From Himantopus leucocephalus (lineage: Eukaryota > Chordata > Aves > Charadriiformes > Recurvirostridae): a stretch of DNA of 64,000 bases. The notes beneath the pieces were generated by a model, which was not told the DNA's origin, did no database searches, and saw only the letters and a list, made by a program, of their open reading frames with translations. Location: assembly GCA_003993805.1 (NCBI GenBank), contig RSEF01000002.1:68107044-68171043 (forward strand), in the 5' to 3' direction. Of this stretch, positions 1-10,770 are shown one piece after another. The stretch's first letter is position 1; every line of letters begins with the position of its first letter. A program made the position numbers and the translations under genes.

Positions 1-790
1 TCTGAAACAAACCTTATACAGTTTGTGTGTAAATATAAGGACTTGGCTTATATTATGTGTGTAGACGAACACACATACCTGTGCAAATGCAGTTACATAG
101 ATGCAATAACGGCTACAATATTGACTCATTTGTATTAAAATTGCATAGTTGTGTTCTCCGTTTTTAGAATAGGAATGGAAACAAATGAAAGTGTTTAGTC
201 TCCTATTATATTTTTAAAGCTAACGTAAGACTGTGTAATTCAAGAAATGTGTTATATTTCGGAGTCAAGAGGATTAAAGATCAATTCCCTTTGGTTGTGA
301 CTTCATCAGGATTCATCAGTAGCTTACCCGGGCCTTTATCTCCTGGGTTTTGTATCCAGTACTCCTTCAGATTTCGCTCCATCTCATGTTGAGATGACTC
401 ACCGTCATTTCCTTCCACTATCTCATGCTGAGTGACCATGGGCAAAAAAATTGTTTTCATCTGCTCCTTTTAGTTAACATTCTTGTTCCAGGAGACTCGC
501 TTAGATAAAATCTTTCACAAGTTATGAAACAGTTATTTTATATCTGTGAATTCCATGTTACTCTCCCGCCACCAACCTCGGCACCAGTGTCATCTGCAGT
601 CTCTGGGAAAAACGCTGGTTTATGCTGATTGGGATAAAACAGAGGTGTTAAGTGTGGTTGTCCTGTTCTCCAAGACTGGAAGGACTGGGCTGGGACATGA
701 GTGGCTATAGTGGTGTGAAATACATGTTTTTAGTGGTCCTAAATTATTATTGTTCGAAGTTCTTATCGGTAACATCTTTTTTTCTGCTAG
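1..790. other. Non-coding DNA, no gene recognised
   Basis: Unique AT-rich sequence with no plausible coding exon, RNA gene or repeat that I recognise. Short ATG frames here have no protein-like character. The right edge is a pyrimidine-rich tract ending in CTAG at 787-790, which is the acceptor-like border of the exon candidate that follows. Confidence 0.5.
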
Positions 791-946
791 GAGATGCACA
801 TGGATCATTCTTTACCAGCTCTTGAGGCAAATATTGCTGTATGGTCCTTGATCTCACCAACATTCTGTGTCCTGGTGATGGGGTGCCTTGGAAGGACTAT
901 GCAGAACAAGCTTCATACTGCCTCTGCACTTCAGGCTCTCTGCGCT
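791..946 (+). other. Exon-like segment, unknown transcript
   Basis: A 156-base segment bounded by a good 3' splice-site-like sequence (T-rich tract, then CTAG at 787-790) and a consensus 5' splice-site-like sequence (GTAAGT at 947-952). It stays open through all 52 codons in one frame, with an ATG at 794, and its length is a multiple of three. The translation is mixed hydrophobic (for example SPTFCVLVMGCLG) and I do not recognise it. It could be an internal exon of a coding gene, a lncRNA exon or a chance arrangement; in 64 kb some AG...GTAAGT pairs of exon size are expected. No partner exon was identified. Confidence 0.2.
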
Positions 947-952
947 GTAAGT

Positions 953-1850
953 AGACCGTATAATGTTGTGGCTAACACTTGGCATTTCCGAGTTGGTTAA
1001 CTAGGAATGTTTTGACCTAACAACTGGAAAATTTATTGTGATTTTGATGATTTTGTGATTTTTAGGTGGATGCAACCTTGTATCTGGCTCAAATAAATAT
1101 GAAAGGTGCCTTTATATTGATTTATTAGTCCCTATAATCAGTAGAAATTTCCATGACTGATAGAGAAATCAGTATTTTTCCTGTAGTGCATTACAAGTGT
1201 GCTGTAAACAGCACAAAGGCTGTTATTCACAGGCATCATCTGATAAAATTCCTAACAAGAAAGGGAGGAGATGTTTTCGGTTATTCTGAAGATATATTCC
1301 CTAGGACCTATAATATGCCAGTGGTATCTCTGAATATATATAGAGAGGGATGTTGAAGCAATGTTATGTATAGAGGTGTACATTCTCCAGATGTAAGAAA
1401 GATGTGTTTGCAACCTAACTGCACTCATTTTAGCTGAAATAAACACTTTTGGGAAAAATTTAGCTGAATGGTTATTTTTGGTCTGGCAAAGGGGAAACCA
1501 ACTGAGTGACTGTCATTACTCTGATGTTGATTACTGGAATTGACCAGCTTAAGGGCAATTTGCTAACTTTGTTTAAAAACAAAACTGGTCTTTCTGGGTC
1601 CAACTGTGATTTAGAAAGGGAGGAGCTCCAGACCACTTCTTTCTTTTTTTTTTTTCCTGTCTTTTTTCTTTTTTAAAATAAATATAATTTTTTAAAAAAA
1701 AAAGTTTCCTAGCTGAAAACATTATCTGAACCCCACATGCTGTGGGATTTAGGGAATTAAAAGGATGATTCAGACATACAATCCTCACTTTCATTTCCAC
1801 TGCTGAGAATTTTTTTTAAGGAATAAAATTTCTTTCCTGCACTTGGTCAG
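953..1850. other. Non-coding DNA with T-rich tracts
   Basis: No gene seen. The only structure is a pyrimidine-rich patch at about 1638-1677 followed by an A-run near 1690-1703. Short open frames across it are driven by low complexity (lysine-rich on the minus strand). Confidence 0.5.
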
Positions 1851-1876
1851 AAACCAAACCAAACCAAACCCTCTTN

Positions 1877-1913
<37 letters not shown>
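1851..1913. repeat. (AAACC)n plus poly-T tract containing an assembly N
   Basis: Four tandem AAACC units (1851-1870) run into a short CTCTT, then a single N at 1876 and an unbroken run of 37 T (1877-1913). The N directly beside the homopolymer marks a place the assembler could not resolve, so the true T-run length is uncertain. The lysine-rich minus-strand frame here is only this tract translated. I see no gene-like or retroposon body on the far side of the T-run. Confidence 0.9.
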
Positions 1914-1916
<3 letters not shown>

Positions 1917-4900
1917 GGAAAGAAAGACAACTAATAAACCTAATATTAAGCTCTGGCACACACCATAGTCCAGTATAATCTCAGGATATGAGCGGTGTGA
2001 CTTTAGCAGGCGTTTGCAGCGCTCCTCCCTGTGAGCTCTTGACTGATACGTGGTCCAATCGCTCCTTCCCTTTCCTCTCCCCTGTTCCACAGGGAGACAT
2101 GTGCCAAAAGGGGCTAAAGGGTGGTTCAAAGTGTTCCCTTTTTATTTTTTAATTAGGGAGTGGGACAGAGGGCACTGCGAGCGATGCCATGTGTATTGGT
2201 TTGCATGTCTGTGAGAAGACAGACCGAGGGCACTACCTGAGCTCTGCCCCCATTGTAATAGAAAGTTGTGACCTTGCAGCCCTGCTGCTCTCTTGATGTA
2301 AATCTGTTTTCTTTTTCCTATATTGAGGCTGGGGGGGGAAGGCCATATAAGCTGCAGTGACTCTCTTTCTGTAGCAGGAATTAAGACTACTCCGAATGTG
2401 CAAAATTCAGAAGGTGGGCACAAAGAATCAGTTTATGATGGATTCGTTTCACAATCCTTCCCCTTTTGTTGCTTCTTATCAAAACCAAACAAACTCAAAC
2501 AAAATATATCCTTTCACTTATACAGGAAATAAAGCAAGTTAATGAGACTTGGTGCTTGTCCATACTGCAGTTTAGTTTAAATGTCCACGTGCACGTGTAT
2601 TTTCTTGCTTTCTCTTTCTTAGGACTGCTTCCCTTGGTGCTCGTCCTGCCAATTTGATTTAAAGATTCCTCTGACATAAACTTTCACATTTTAAAATTTA
2701 TAGTCTGATTTTTTTCCCCTTGTCATTCTTCCTCAATATCCAGCAACTTCTTCATCCATTCCCTTGGTCCCTCTTTCTGCTCCTTGAATTGGGAAAAGTC
2801 TTTTAGCTTGCTCTTGTATTATATGGTCCCCAGCTGAATGAAGTAGTACCAGGCTACCTGGCTATTTCTTGATTTTCTTTTCATTCACATATATATATAT
2901 ATATACACTTCCCCCCTCCCCCCCCAACTTTTTTCCCCGTTATTTTTGTTGCTTCCCTGCCAAATTCAGGCCATGTTGGTCAATCCACTTGACCTGTCTC
3001 TCCTCCATCTTAGCTTATAGAGTCTCTAAGGGCTTTTTTTAAAAATTCACCTGAGTTCATCTGATTGTTTCAAGCTTCTCTACTGTTCCAATCCTATCTC
3101 ACAGCTGTTTTTCTTACTGTGTCTTCACTTTGGGGGAAATCCCAAGACAGAGCAAGTTTACTAAATTCCTTGCAGGATTTTTCCTTTCGCTGGCACAATT
3201 CCAGGCAATTAGATCCATAGCTGTATTACTGCATTTTAAAGGATAATCCAACCTGATAGGAGGATCAGAGGGGCTGCCTGCGGTATGTTGCCTTTCACCG
3301 CGTTCCTGATTCCCATTTTGCTACATCAGATATTGCCAACTTCCTTGTCTCTTAGGCACTTCTGTAGTCCTGTGGCTCTCCTCCCCTTTCCCCTAGATGA
3401 TGTTTTGCCGGTGTTTAAATTCACATCCATTTGTGTTTTTATTACACGCAGAGATGGAAACTCTGCCTAATGATTCCTTTTCATTCTCCACCTTCCTTTT
3501 GTTCTGTCTTAAATATATTCAAGGGGGGAAACAGGAGGAGGGATGGAAAAGGAAGGGTTCGGTCTAGACTTCCAAAGCAATTTCCCTTTCCCTACAGAGC
3601 ACAGCTCATTTCCTTCCAGAGCAGTGTGGCTGGGAAGTTCCACATTTCTTCTCAGCACTGACTTTCCTGAAATATGTTGACTCAAAGTACCGCTACTAGG
3701 AGTGTTCCAGGGACCGTAAACACGAGCGTGTGAGTGTTCTTCCCTCTTTTGCTGCCACACAGAAGAATAAACAGAGATTAACGTGGAAAGGAGAGGGCGG
3801 TCTAGATAAGCAGCCATAGGGTGGAAATGTTGAAAGAAAGTAGACAAATATCCATAGACACACCTGCACTTGGGTGTTTCTGCATCATGGGGCCCCACAG
3901 GACTTATTTTTGCCATAAATGTCTCAAGGACAGAAAACTGAGCAATGTGGAGGTTGCTGATTTGCCTGAGGGTTAATTACAGGGTTTTGCCTTTGCAAAA
4001 AAGAAAAAAAAAAAAGTGATAGTTTATGGCTGTAACTTTAACTCTTCATGCGTTGCATTTAGCCAAAGACAGAAGAATTCTTTTTCTTTAAAATGCATTT
4101 ACTTTTCCTGTTCTTTAATAGTACCCCATTTAATACTGTTGCATCCACTGTTACCAGGTTTCTGTGTTTGCTTTAAAACAAATTAATAACTTGCTTTAAG
4201 TCAAATTAAAAACAGACTGAAAGAGTAGCGTAGTCATGACTGAGAGACTTTCCTCATGTGAGTTCAAGATGCTCTCTGCTTAAATTTTTCAGCTGAATTA
4301 AACTCAGTTTGGCTGGAAAGCAAAGGCTTAAAAAAAAAAGAAAAAGAAAAAAGTGATGAGATCGTAATCTGTCAGCTGCATGGAGTTTCTAATTTAGTTG
4401 CTACCTTATGTGTTTGTTTACTTAAGAGGTGAGATTTGTTGGGTTGAGAATGTGTGGAGACATGGGCAGGAAGATGAGCTGGAATCTGACTAAGTGATTT
4501 AAGATAATTATTTCATCCATTGTGTTTGGCTTTTGCTTACCAAGACAAAGTTACATGGTGTTTATTGTTCTACCACCAGTAATTGCAGTTTTGTCTCCAA
4601 ATAACTGATTATTATTTCTGAGTTTGAAGAAGCTCATAACTGATTTCTTGTCTTATTTGTCAGAAAATGCACAAAGAAACTTTAGAGGAGCACTTGTGAA
4701 CTACTAGGTGTTGCAGTTACGCAGGAACTGTAGTTGATCTTTTTTTAGGGAGCAATAGATGAGGAAACTGCCTTCACATTTAATCTCAAAGGTGGAAATT
4801 AAGCAAACTCTATAGACAGAGAAGCTGTAAAAGATCTCCTGTTTCCCAGACCCCTTGCCTTGAATTCCCAACTACAGAAACCCCTTCTGCTATCAGGCAC

Positions 4901-6147
4901 ATGGGAAAACACCACGGTGTTTGCTCCTCTTCAGCTCAACGTTTTTTTTGTGTGAAGGAAAACACCTGGCTTCGGAAAAGGTCATGTACGGGTAGGCATG
5001 CTGGTGGGGAGTGGTTACTACATCCTACACTGGATAGTGCCAAACTATTGGGGCCTCAAAATTTGGGAGTTGCTATCTGGCATGGGAGACTTTGTAAGGA
5101 CAAAAAAAAGATGTCACGGTATGTAATGTAGTGTAAAAACCCTGTTATGGATCTCATGCTCTGTATCACATAATCTGGCCAGATTGCAGGTGGCCAGAGT
5201 GTTACAGAGAGGTACAACTTTTCCATTTGCAGGGGTAACTCTGGAGTGAATAGGTGTGTAGCTGGTAGCTGAAGGTGCCTGGATTAGGTACAACCTTTCT
5301 ATAATCCATCCAGCTGTGTTAGACTGGTTGGCTCGAGTTTTTGACAGCTGTGGCTGGCAGGGAAATCTCCGCTCTGTTAAAGGTAGTCCTGGCAGTGCCA
5401 GGTATTCAAGATGAAACGGAGGTGGGGGGAAAAAAGATGGCTATGACATTTCTACTGATACTGTCTGCCACCGAGTAGATCAATGTGGGGTTTTCTTCTT
5501 CCTGAAATGTGTAACTCTATGTAGTTTGGATTTTTTTGGGGGGCCTGTTTGCTACCTATAGTAGGTGCTAAGGCTGCATTAAGTAGATCAGGTGAAGGTG
5601 AGAGGTAAAGGTACTGCTTTCTGAGAGGGAGAATAAATACACAAAAAATACAAATTACTTAGAAAATGCTACTTTTGTAACTGTGATCATGGCATTACTG
5701 GGGGCTTTTAATATTCAAAGCAATGTCAAAGTACTCTGACCAAGAGGAGAAACTATAATAGTAGGTAACATTTTTACCCTGCCAGCAAAAGACAGCCCAG
5801 TATCTCATGTTTTCAAGTAATTTTTCATCTCATTTTTCCAAATACGCACTCTAATGGTAGGTGAGAGGCCACGGGGAGACTGACCTCTCTGGCACAAATT
5901 GAAGTTGTGAGTGTTTGTGTACATGTAGTTGCTCAGTCTTGCAGGAAGCAGGGCAGCTCCAGACAAAAACCAGTTGTGTTCCTGGAAAGCCAGGATTTGA
6001 AGCAGTGGTACACTAAATGCTGAATGAAGCTCATCAAAATACATGGAGGGATAAGTGGAAATTAATAGAAGGAAAAACCCTATCTGGTTTTGTTGCCCGT
6101 CATCTGCTAGGACCCCAGAATCTCCAGAGAAAGTAACTCCATCTCAG
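1914..6147. other. Gene-free, mostly unique sequence
   Basis: I see no convincing exon or RNA gene in this stretch. It holds an (AT)n/C-tract at 2889-2925, A-runs near 4003-4015 and 4330-4350, and pyrimidine-rich patches. The longest frame (minus strand, 3509-3916) has no domain or family resemblance. The composition is that of an intron or intergenic DNA. Confidence 0.5.
2889..2925. repeat. (AT)n microsatellite followed by C-tract
   Basis: An alternating AT run (2889-2905) is followed after CACTT by a run of C broken by a single T (2911-2925). This is a simple repeat with probable length polymorphism and no other function visible. Confidence 0.9.
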
Positions 6148-6270
6148 AATTCCTCAGGTCGTATATTTGTGAAATGAGGACAATAAGCAAAGTGCCTTGA
6201 GTTCTAGGGATAAAAAGGTGCTATATATAGATTGAGTTTTATTACTATTAATGATAGTATGATTATTGAT
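6148..6270 (+). repeat. Ancient MIR/CORE-SINE-like relic
   Basis: The segment contains a MIR-type GTGAAATGAGGACAATAA (compare GTAAAATGGGGATAATAA of the MIR family), then TGCCTTGAGTTCTAGGGAT, AAAAAGGTGCTATATA and a tail rich in TATTA units (6238-6265). That order matches the 3' part of amniote MIR/AmnSINE-type elements, whose tails read like AAGGCGCTATATAA followed by (ATT)n. About 30 bases between the two halves of the consensus appear deleted. It is a fossil insertion older than the divergence of birds. The exact subfamily cannot be fixed by eye. Confidence 0.7.
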
Positions 6271-7905
6271 TTATTCTCACCGTAATTTTTACATCAGACA
6301 TAATTACTCTTTTTCTGTGGATGGTGTAGGATGCATAAAGGTACAAAAATATTATAATTCTTCTGAAGGTATTGCTCACAGGCAGCTTGTAAAGATTGAG
6401 AGTTCTTTGCTTTGTCCTGGTATGTAACATAGCCTGTAGCAGTAAAGTTCTTTCAGATCAATGTATTTCAGCAGAATTGTTTAGTATGTTCCCAGTAAAT
6501 GATCAACAAATGAAACACACTTGAAAAGGAAACCAACATTTACTTTCTATTTTTGAACTTGTCTCACATTTTGCAAAACAAGATGGAAGAGGCTAGAACT
6601 TGTAGAGCATCCACATCTAAAGAACAGTGCGTCTTATGCTTAACTGATGTTGGTAGAAGAAAACAGATAAGAAGAGTTACATTTCTTATTCTCACCATTA
6701 CATCTCGACTGCTCTTGTTGTAGCTGACGCTTATGCAGAAGGTGCATAAGAGTATGTGGCCACCTCTTTGCATCAGTTTTGTGTGTCTTTGCATCAGGAG
6801 TGGCAGTGTTCAGGTCTTATCTCTAGGCTAGTAATGCCTTTCCTGCCAAGTGTCTCCTTTTCAGTTTCTCTGGCTCAAATAGAATAAAATGCATTTACAT
6901 TTGAAAACTTAAGCGCGCTCTTAGCCATCTGGAGATTTGGAAAAAAACGGTAACTGGCTTGTTTAGTGAACAACCCTTGATTGCAATCTCTAATCTCAGA
7001 ACTGGTTACTGAGCTCACCTGCCTTCCTTTGGCGCTGCTGCTGAGCTCAAAGGGGCCAGACTTAGGCAGATAACTGCAACGCTGAGTGGAATGGGAAATG
7101 TGTATGTAAACATTATTTTTGGTTAGCGCTTTTTTTCTTTTTGGTGCAAATGTGATGAATAATCACTGTCACGAAACTAGGTGGAAGCAGGTGGAATAAC
7201 ATGTTGCACCATGGACAGAAAGTGTTTTCAATGTGAAAGAAGTCTTGGAGTTTCCTAAATGCTTGCAGTAGGGATACTTCCAGAAACTTTAGGAGGTAGA
7301 TGAAGACTTACTGGCCTGTGTATCCTTTGACTCTTGCTAACTTTACCTAAGCATTTAATAGGTGCTACAGAAATAAGTGTGACCAGAGAACCATAATGCT
7401 TCTCAGAAAGTAGCTTTTTGAGATGTGGCACTGTCCATGTTGTGTCACTCTGGTAGCACTGCTAAAGCAGCTCAGAGTGAGTCCCTCCATCACAAATGCA
7501 TAAAATGGCTTGAGCCTGGATTATGAGGGTACCTCTGCCGCCCACATCACTAAATTTTCCTTTTCCTCTTTCCTACCCACTGCCCTTTTTATCAGAAACA
7601 TTACTGGATATACATCTGGGAAATTAGCGGAATGTTTGTTTTACTTCTTTTCAAAGTGTTTTCATGGTTTTAGGTGAGTGTTTGACTTATGTTTGTTGGC
7701 CCTTGCACAAGAGACTGCGAAAGCTATTTCCTTTTTCCTTAATTAGAGCATGCAGAATATCAGGTTTCTGAGCAGTGAATTTCCTCTCAGGAGATAGGTG
7801 AGCATATGTGGTAGAAGCGCTTGTTTTTGTAGACTTGAGAAGTTGGTCCTTCTGTGCTTTCCAGATACTTTCTTAAGTCAAACTTGTACTTCTCTTACAG
7901 ACAGA
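6271..7905. other. Gene-free unique sequence
   Basis: I recognise no exon, RNA gene or repeat here. Short frames on both strands are not protein-like. Confidence 0.5.
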
Positions 7906-7909
7906 GGTG

Positions 7910-7992
7910 CAGCCTTTTTTTTCTTTTGATTTCCTTCTTCTCCCCCCCACCCCCACCCCCTCCCCTCCGGCCTTTTTTTTCTTTTCTTTTGG
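7910..7992 (-). repeat. Polypyrimidine tract with minus-strand G-quadruplex motif
   Basis: The + strand is almost purely pyrimidine. Its core at 7942-7968 is C7-A-C5-A-C5-T-C4-TCC, so the minus strand carries four or more runs of at least four G separated by single-base loops. By the usual rules (four runs of G3 or longer, loops of 1-7) this is a very strong parallel G-quadruplex candidate. The glycine-rich and lysine-rich minus-strand frame over it is only the tract translated. Confidence 0.85.
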
Positions 7993-10650
7993 GAGTTAAA
8001 TAGAGAAATAGAGAGTTACAAATATCTGAGTGAATTTCTAGGAGGGTGATAATAGGAATGTGGTAGCAAAAATGGTGAATGCAATGGGCCAACGTAGTTT
8101 GTGTGTGTGTAACTTGATTTGAGTCAGCAGAGCTCCACCAGAGCTGAAGCCAGCCCTCTGCTTTTATGCCGGTATTTTCATGCAAGGCTTATTTGCAGTG
8201 CTGGTGAGAAAGGAAAGAAAAAGAAAAAGGGAGAGACGTTTCCTTCTCTTTGCTCGTGTCCTGGTTTTTAAGGTCATGTATTTTTATAACTGCTGTTTTT
8301 TCTGTGTGGGTGGGCAGGTATGAGTCTCGGTCTGTCTTCTCCTTGTGCAATGCCAGGGGGAAGTTCAGGTCGGTGCGCTGCCGGGGCCAGCCCACATCCT
8401 TCACCCACGCAGCCCCATGAAGCAGTTGCACACATCAATCAGGGAAAACCCTCAGCTCTGAGTGCCGTTGGAGCAGGTGTGTGAGCTCACAATGACATCA
8501 GATGACTGTCACGTTGTTACAGGGTGGCCACCGGTGCCTGGTGCATGTTCCATGTACAACAGGTCTACCTCCCGAAATAAATGATCGCTTTTGTAAAACA
8601 TATAGCTCCAACACTCAGACCACCGATATCCATCCTTTCCTCTCGCAGATGCTCTGGGGTAGAGCAGGACGAAAGAAGAGCGAGGAGAATGATTTTGCAA
8701 AAAGTTGCAAATCTCTGTACAAAAAAACCCCGTCTAGTGCCACGCTTTTAAAATTGTCAGCCAATTACAAGCAGTGCAGAGGGAGGAAGGGAAGACCACC
8801 GCTGTATCCAGCCAAAAGGGAAGCTGGCTAGATCAGTTGTGGCCCAAGGATCGGAGAGTTCTTGAAGCACAGACAGATGCTGTACTGTGGCAAAAAGTTC
8901 TTGCAAAGCTACTGCTTTCATGTCCATTTAGTGTTGTTTTTTTTTTCAGAGCACCAACACAGCACCTTATTTTTTTTCCTTGAAAGATGAACCCAGAATA
9001 AATGCACACTCACCCTGCCCAACCTTCTTTATTTTAGTGTCTCCGAGTTTGTAGTATACCAACACCTAGCTGTAATTAAATTAACTGTATGAAGTGAAAA
9101 TACCCTGTGCTTCCTCAAGTGGATCTGTTGGCTTTTTCCAAGTCCTACCTATTTGGACTACCTCTGTTACAGAATGTGAGGCAAAGTCTGTCCCTCTGCG
9201 CCCTGGTAATGGTGGAAGTGCATCACTGGCTTAATTTGGCTCTGGGAATTCAGTAAAGTGGCTCCGGGTTGTATGAGTACATATGAGAGACTTATTTGGT
9301 GTCAGCTTCTGGCACTTCAGATAGGATATCTGTGTAGATAGCCTTTATTTTGGTAAATGAATGGAGTATATTGGAAGAAGTTATTCTTGGGACATATGCC
9401 AGTGGGCAGAGGAGGAGATCCAAGAAGAACTGAGATGTTAGATGCCTCCAGTCCTGGGTATGCTCTTAGACAGCTGGTAGACTGATGTTTCCACCATGTG
9501 GGGGTGGGATGGGATGGGGTTTCAAAAGTTTAATATCTCCAAAAATGGAGTTTAGGGTGGCTTTCAATCTGCCTGTAGCACTCTACCCCCTCAGTGCCCT
9601 GGGGACAAGATGCATGTGTACCATCCTTCCAGTTGCACTCCAAACCTTGCTTATGACCAGGTGTATGAAGAAACTCAGAGAATTTAACTTTTAAATGAAA
9701 TGGCTTATCCAATTATTTTATCTTTACATGTAGGCAAGAGAAAGCAAAATTTTAAGAAAGAGCGGTGTTTATTATTATAGACATCCTTTCTAAGAAAAAA
9801 AAAAGGCACTTTTTCATCTGTTAAAATATTGAAGCCTTCCAGATTCAGTGTATTCACAGACACGTAAAAATTACAGGGTAGGGACCTAGTTGGGAACAAA
9901 TTCCCCTTATATTGCCATGCCAACAGTGGTCATGCTGCTCCATTTCACCTACAGATAATAATAGAGGTAGGTGTCTAGACCCAGCAAAGGAGGCGGCTTC
10001 AGTTCTGTTGTGCACAGTTCTTAAATATAGAAGAGCAATTCTGACTCCTACAAGATTTCAAGCTTTGAAACACTGTTTTATTTTGTTTAGTGGTGAAAGG
10101 TAATGACTTAGCAAGTATATAATTAAATATTGCCACAGATAATGAGACCATCTTCAACTATGTTACATAACTTTTTGTTGGTGTGACTTTTGTGAAAGGA
10201 ATCTGAGTCTTTCTGCTTTGGGATGTGAACTCGCCACCAATCAAACAGTTGAGAAGAACCTTCTCGTAGTGAGAAGTCTCCTTTTCCCCACCCCTTAGTT
10301 TTTCTTTTCTGCCAATAGCCTTTCTTGAATACAAACTCCGAGACCAGCTTCTTCAGTGTTGTTTTTTGCCTTTCCTATAGAAGTTGGTCCCTGCTTGTTT
10401 CACACTCTGGACCCACATGGGTAGTGGTGGCCCTGCTTTAAGGTGTAGAAAAGGCTTTCCATGCACTTGGATAACATTGCATGGATGCTGACCTGCAGGC
10501 TGAAGCACAGGAGAATAACCATGCAATGGTCACGGAGGGGTCACCGCAGCTTGGCTTTACCAGCTCTGTTTTGCTACTTTATGATACAAATGAGCTCGTT
10601 CTAATCAGGTTTTCACACAGTGAGGGTGGAACAGCCTGGTACAGATGGCG
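7993..10650. other. Gene-free unique sequence
   Basis: No gene recognised. The region 8330-8560 is somewhat richer in GC and CpG (around 8365-8400 and 8465-8535) but short. The 109-codon + frame at 8502-8831 is basic and has no domain I recognise, so I treat it as chance. Confidence 0.45.
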
Positions 10651-10656
10651 GGAGAA

Positions 10657-10770
10657 CTGAAGTGGGGTGGGGAAAGAGAGGGAAGAAAAGAAAAAAAAAA
10701 AGAAGAAAAATATTTGTCAGGCTTGATAATGTTAATGAAAACATAAAGAAAGAAAGAAAGGAGGAAAGCA
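10657..10770. repeat. Purine-rich low-complexity tract with (AAAG)n
   Basis: A nearly pure A/G stretch (10657-10710, with an A-run at 10690-10701) is followed after about 35 bases by AAAG tandem units (10745-10765). This is simple-sequence DNA with no coding signal. Confidence 0.85.

Noticed and set aside
1877..1913. Poly-T as the poly-A tail of a minus-strand retrocopy (also 14610-14635)
   Set aside because: No gene-like body or polyadenylation signal in the right place, and no target-site duplication seen.
1791..2129. Lysine-rich minus-strand frame
   Set aside because: The poly-lysine is the translated poly-T tract and the frame crosses an N.
3509..3916. 135-codon minus-strand frame
   Set aside because: No family resemblance and nothing around it suggests a gene.
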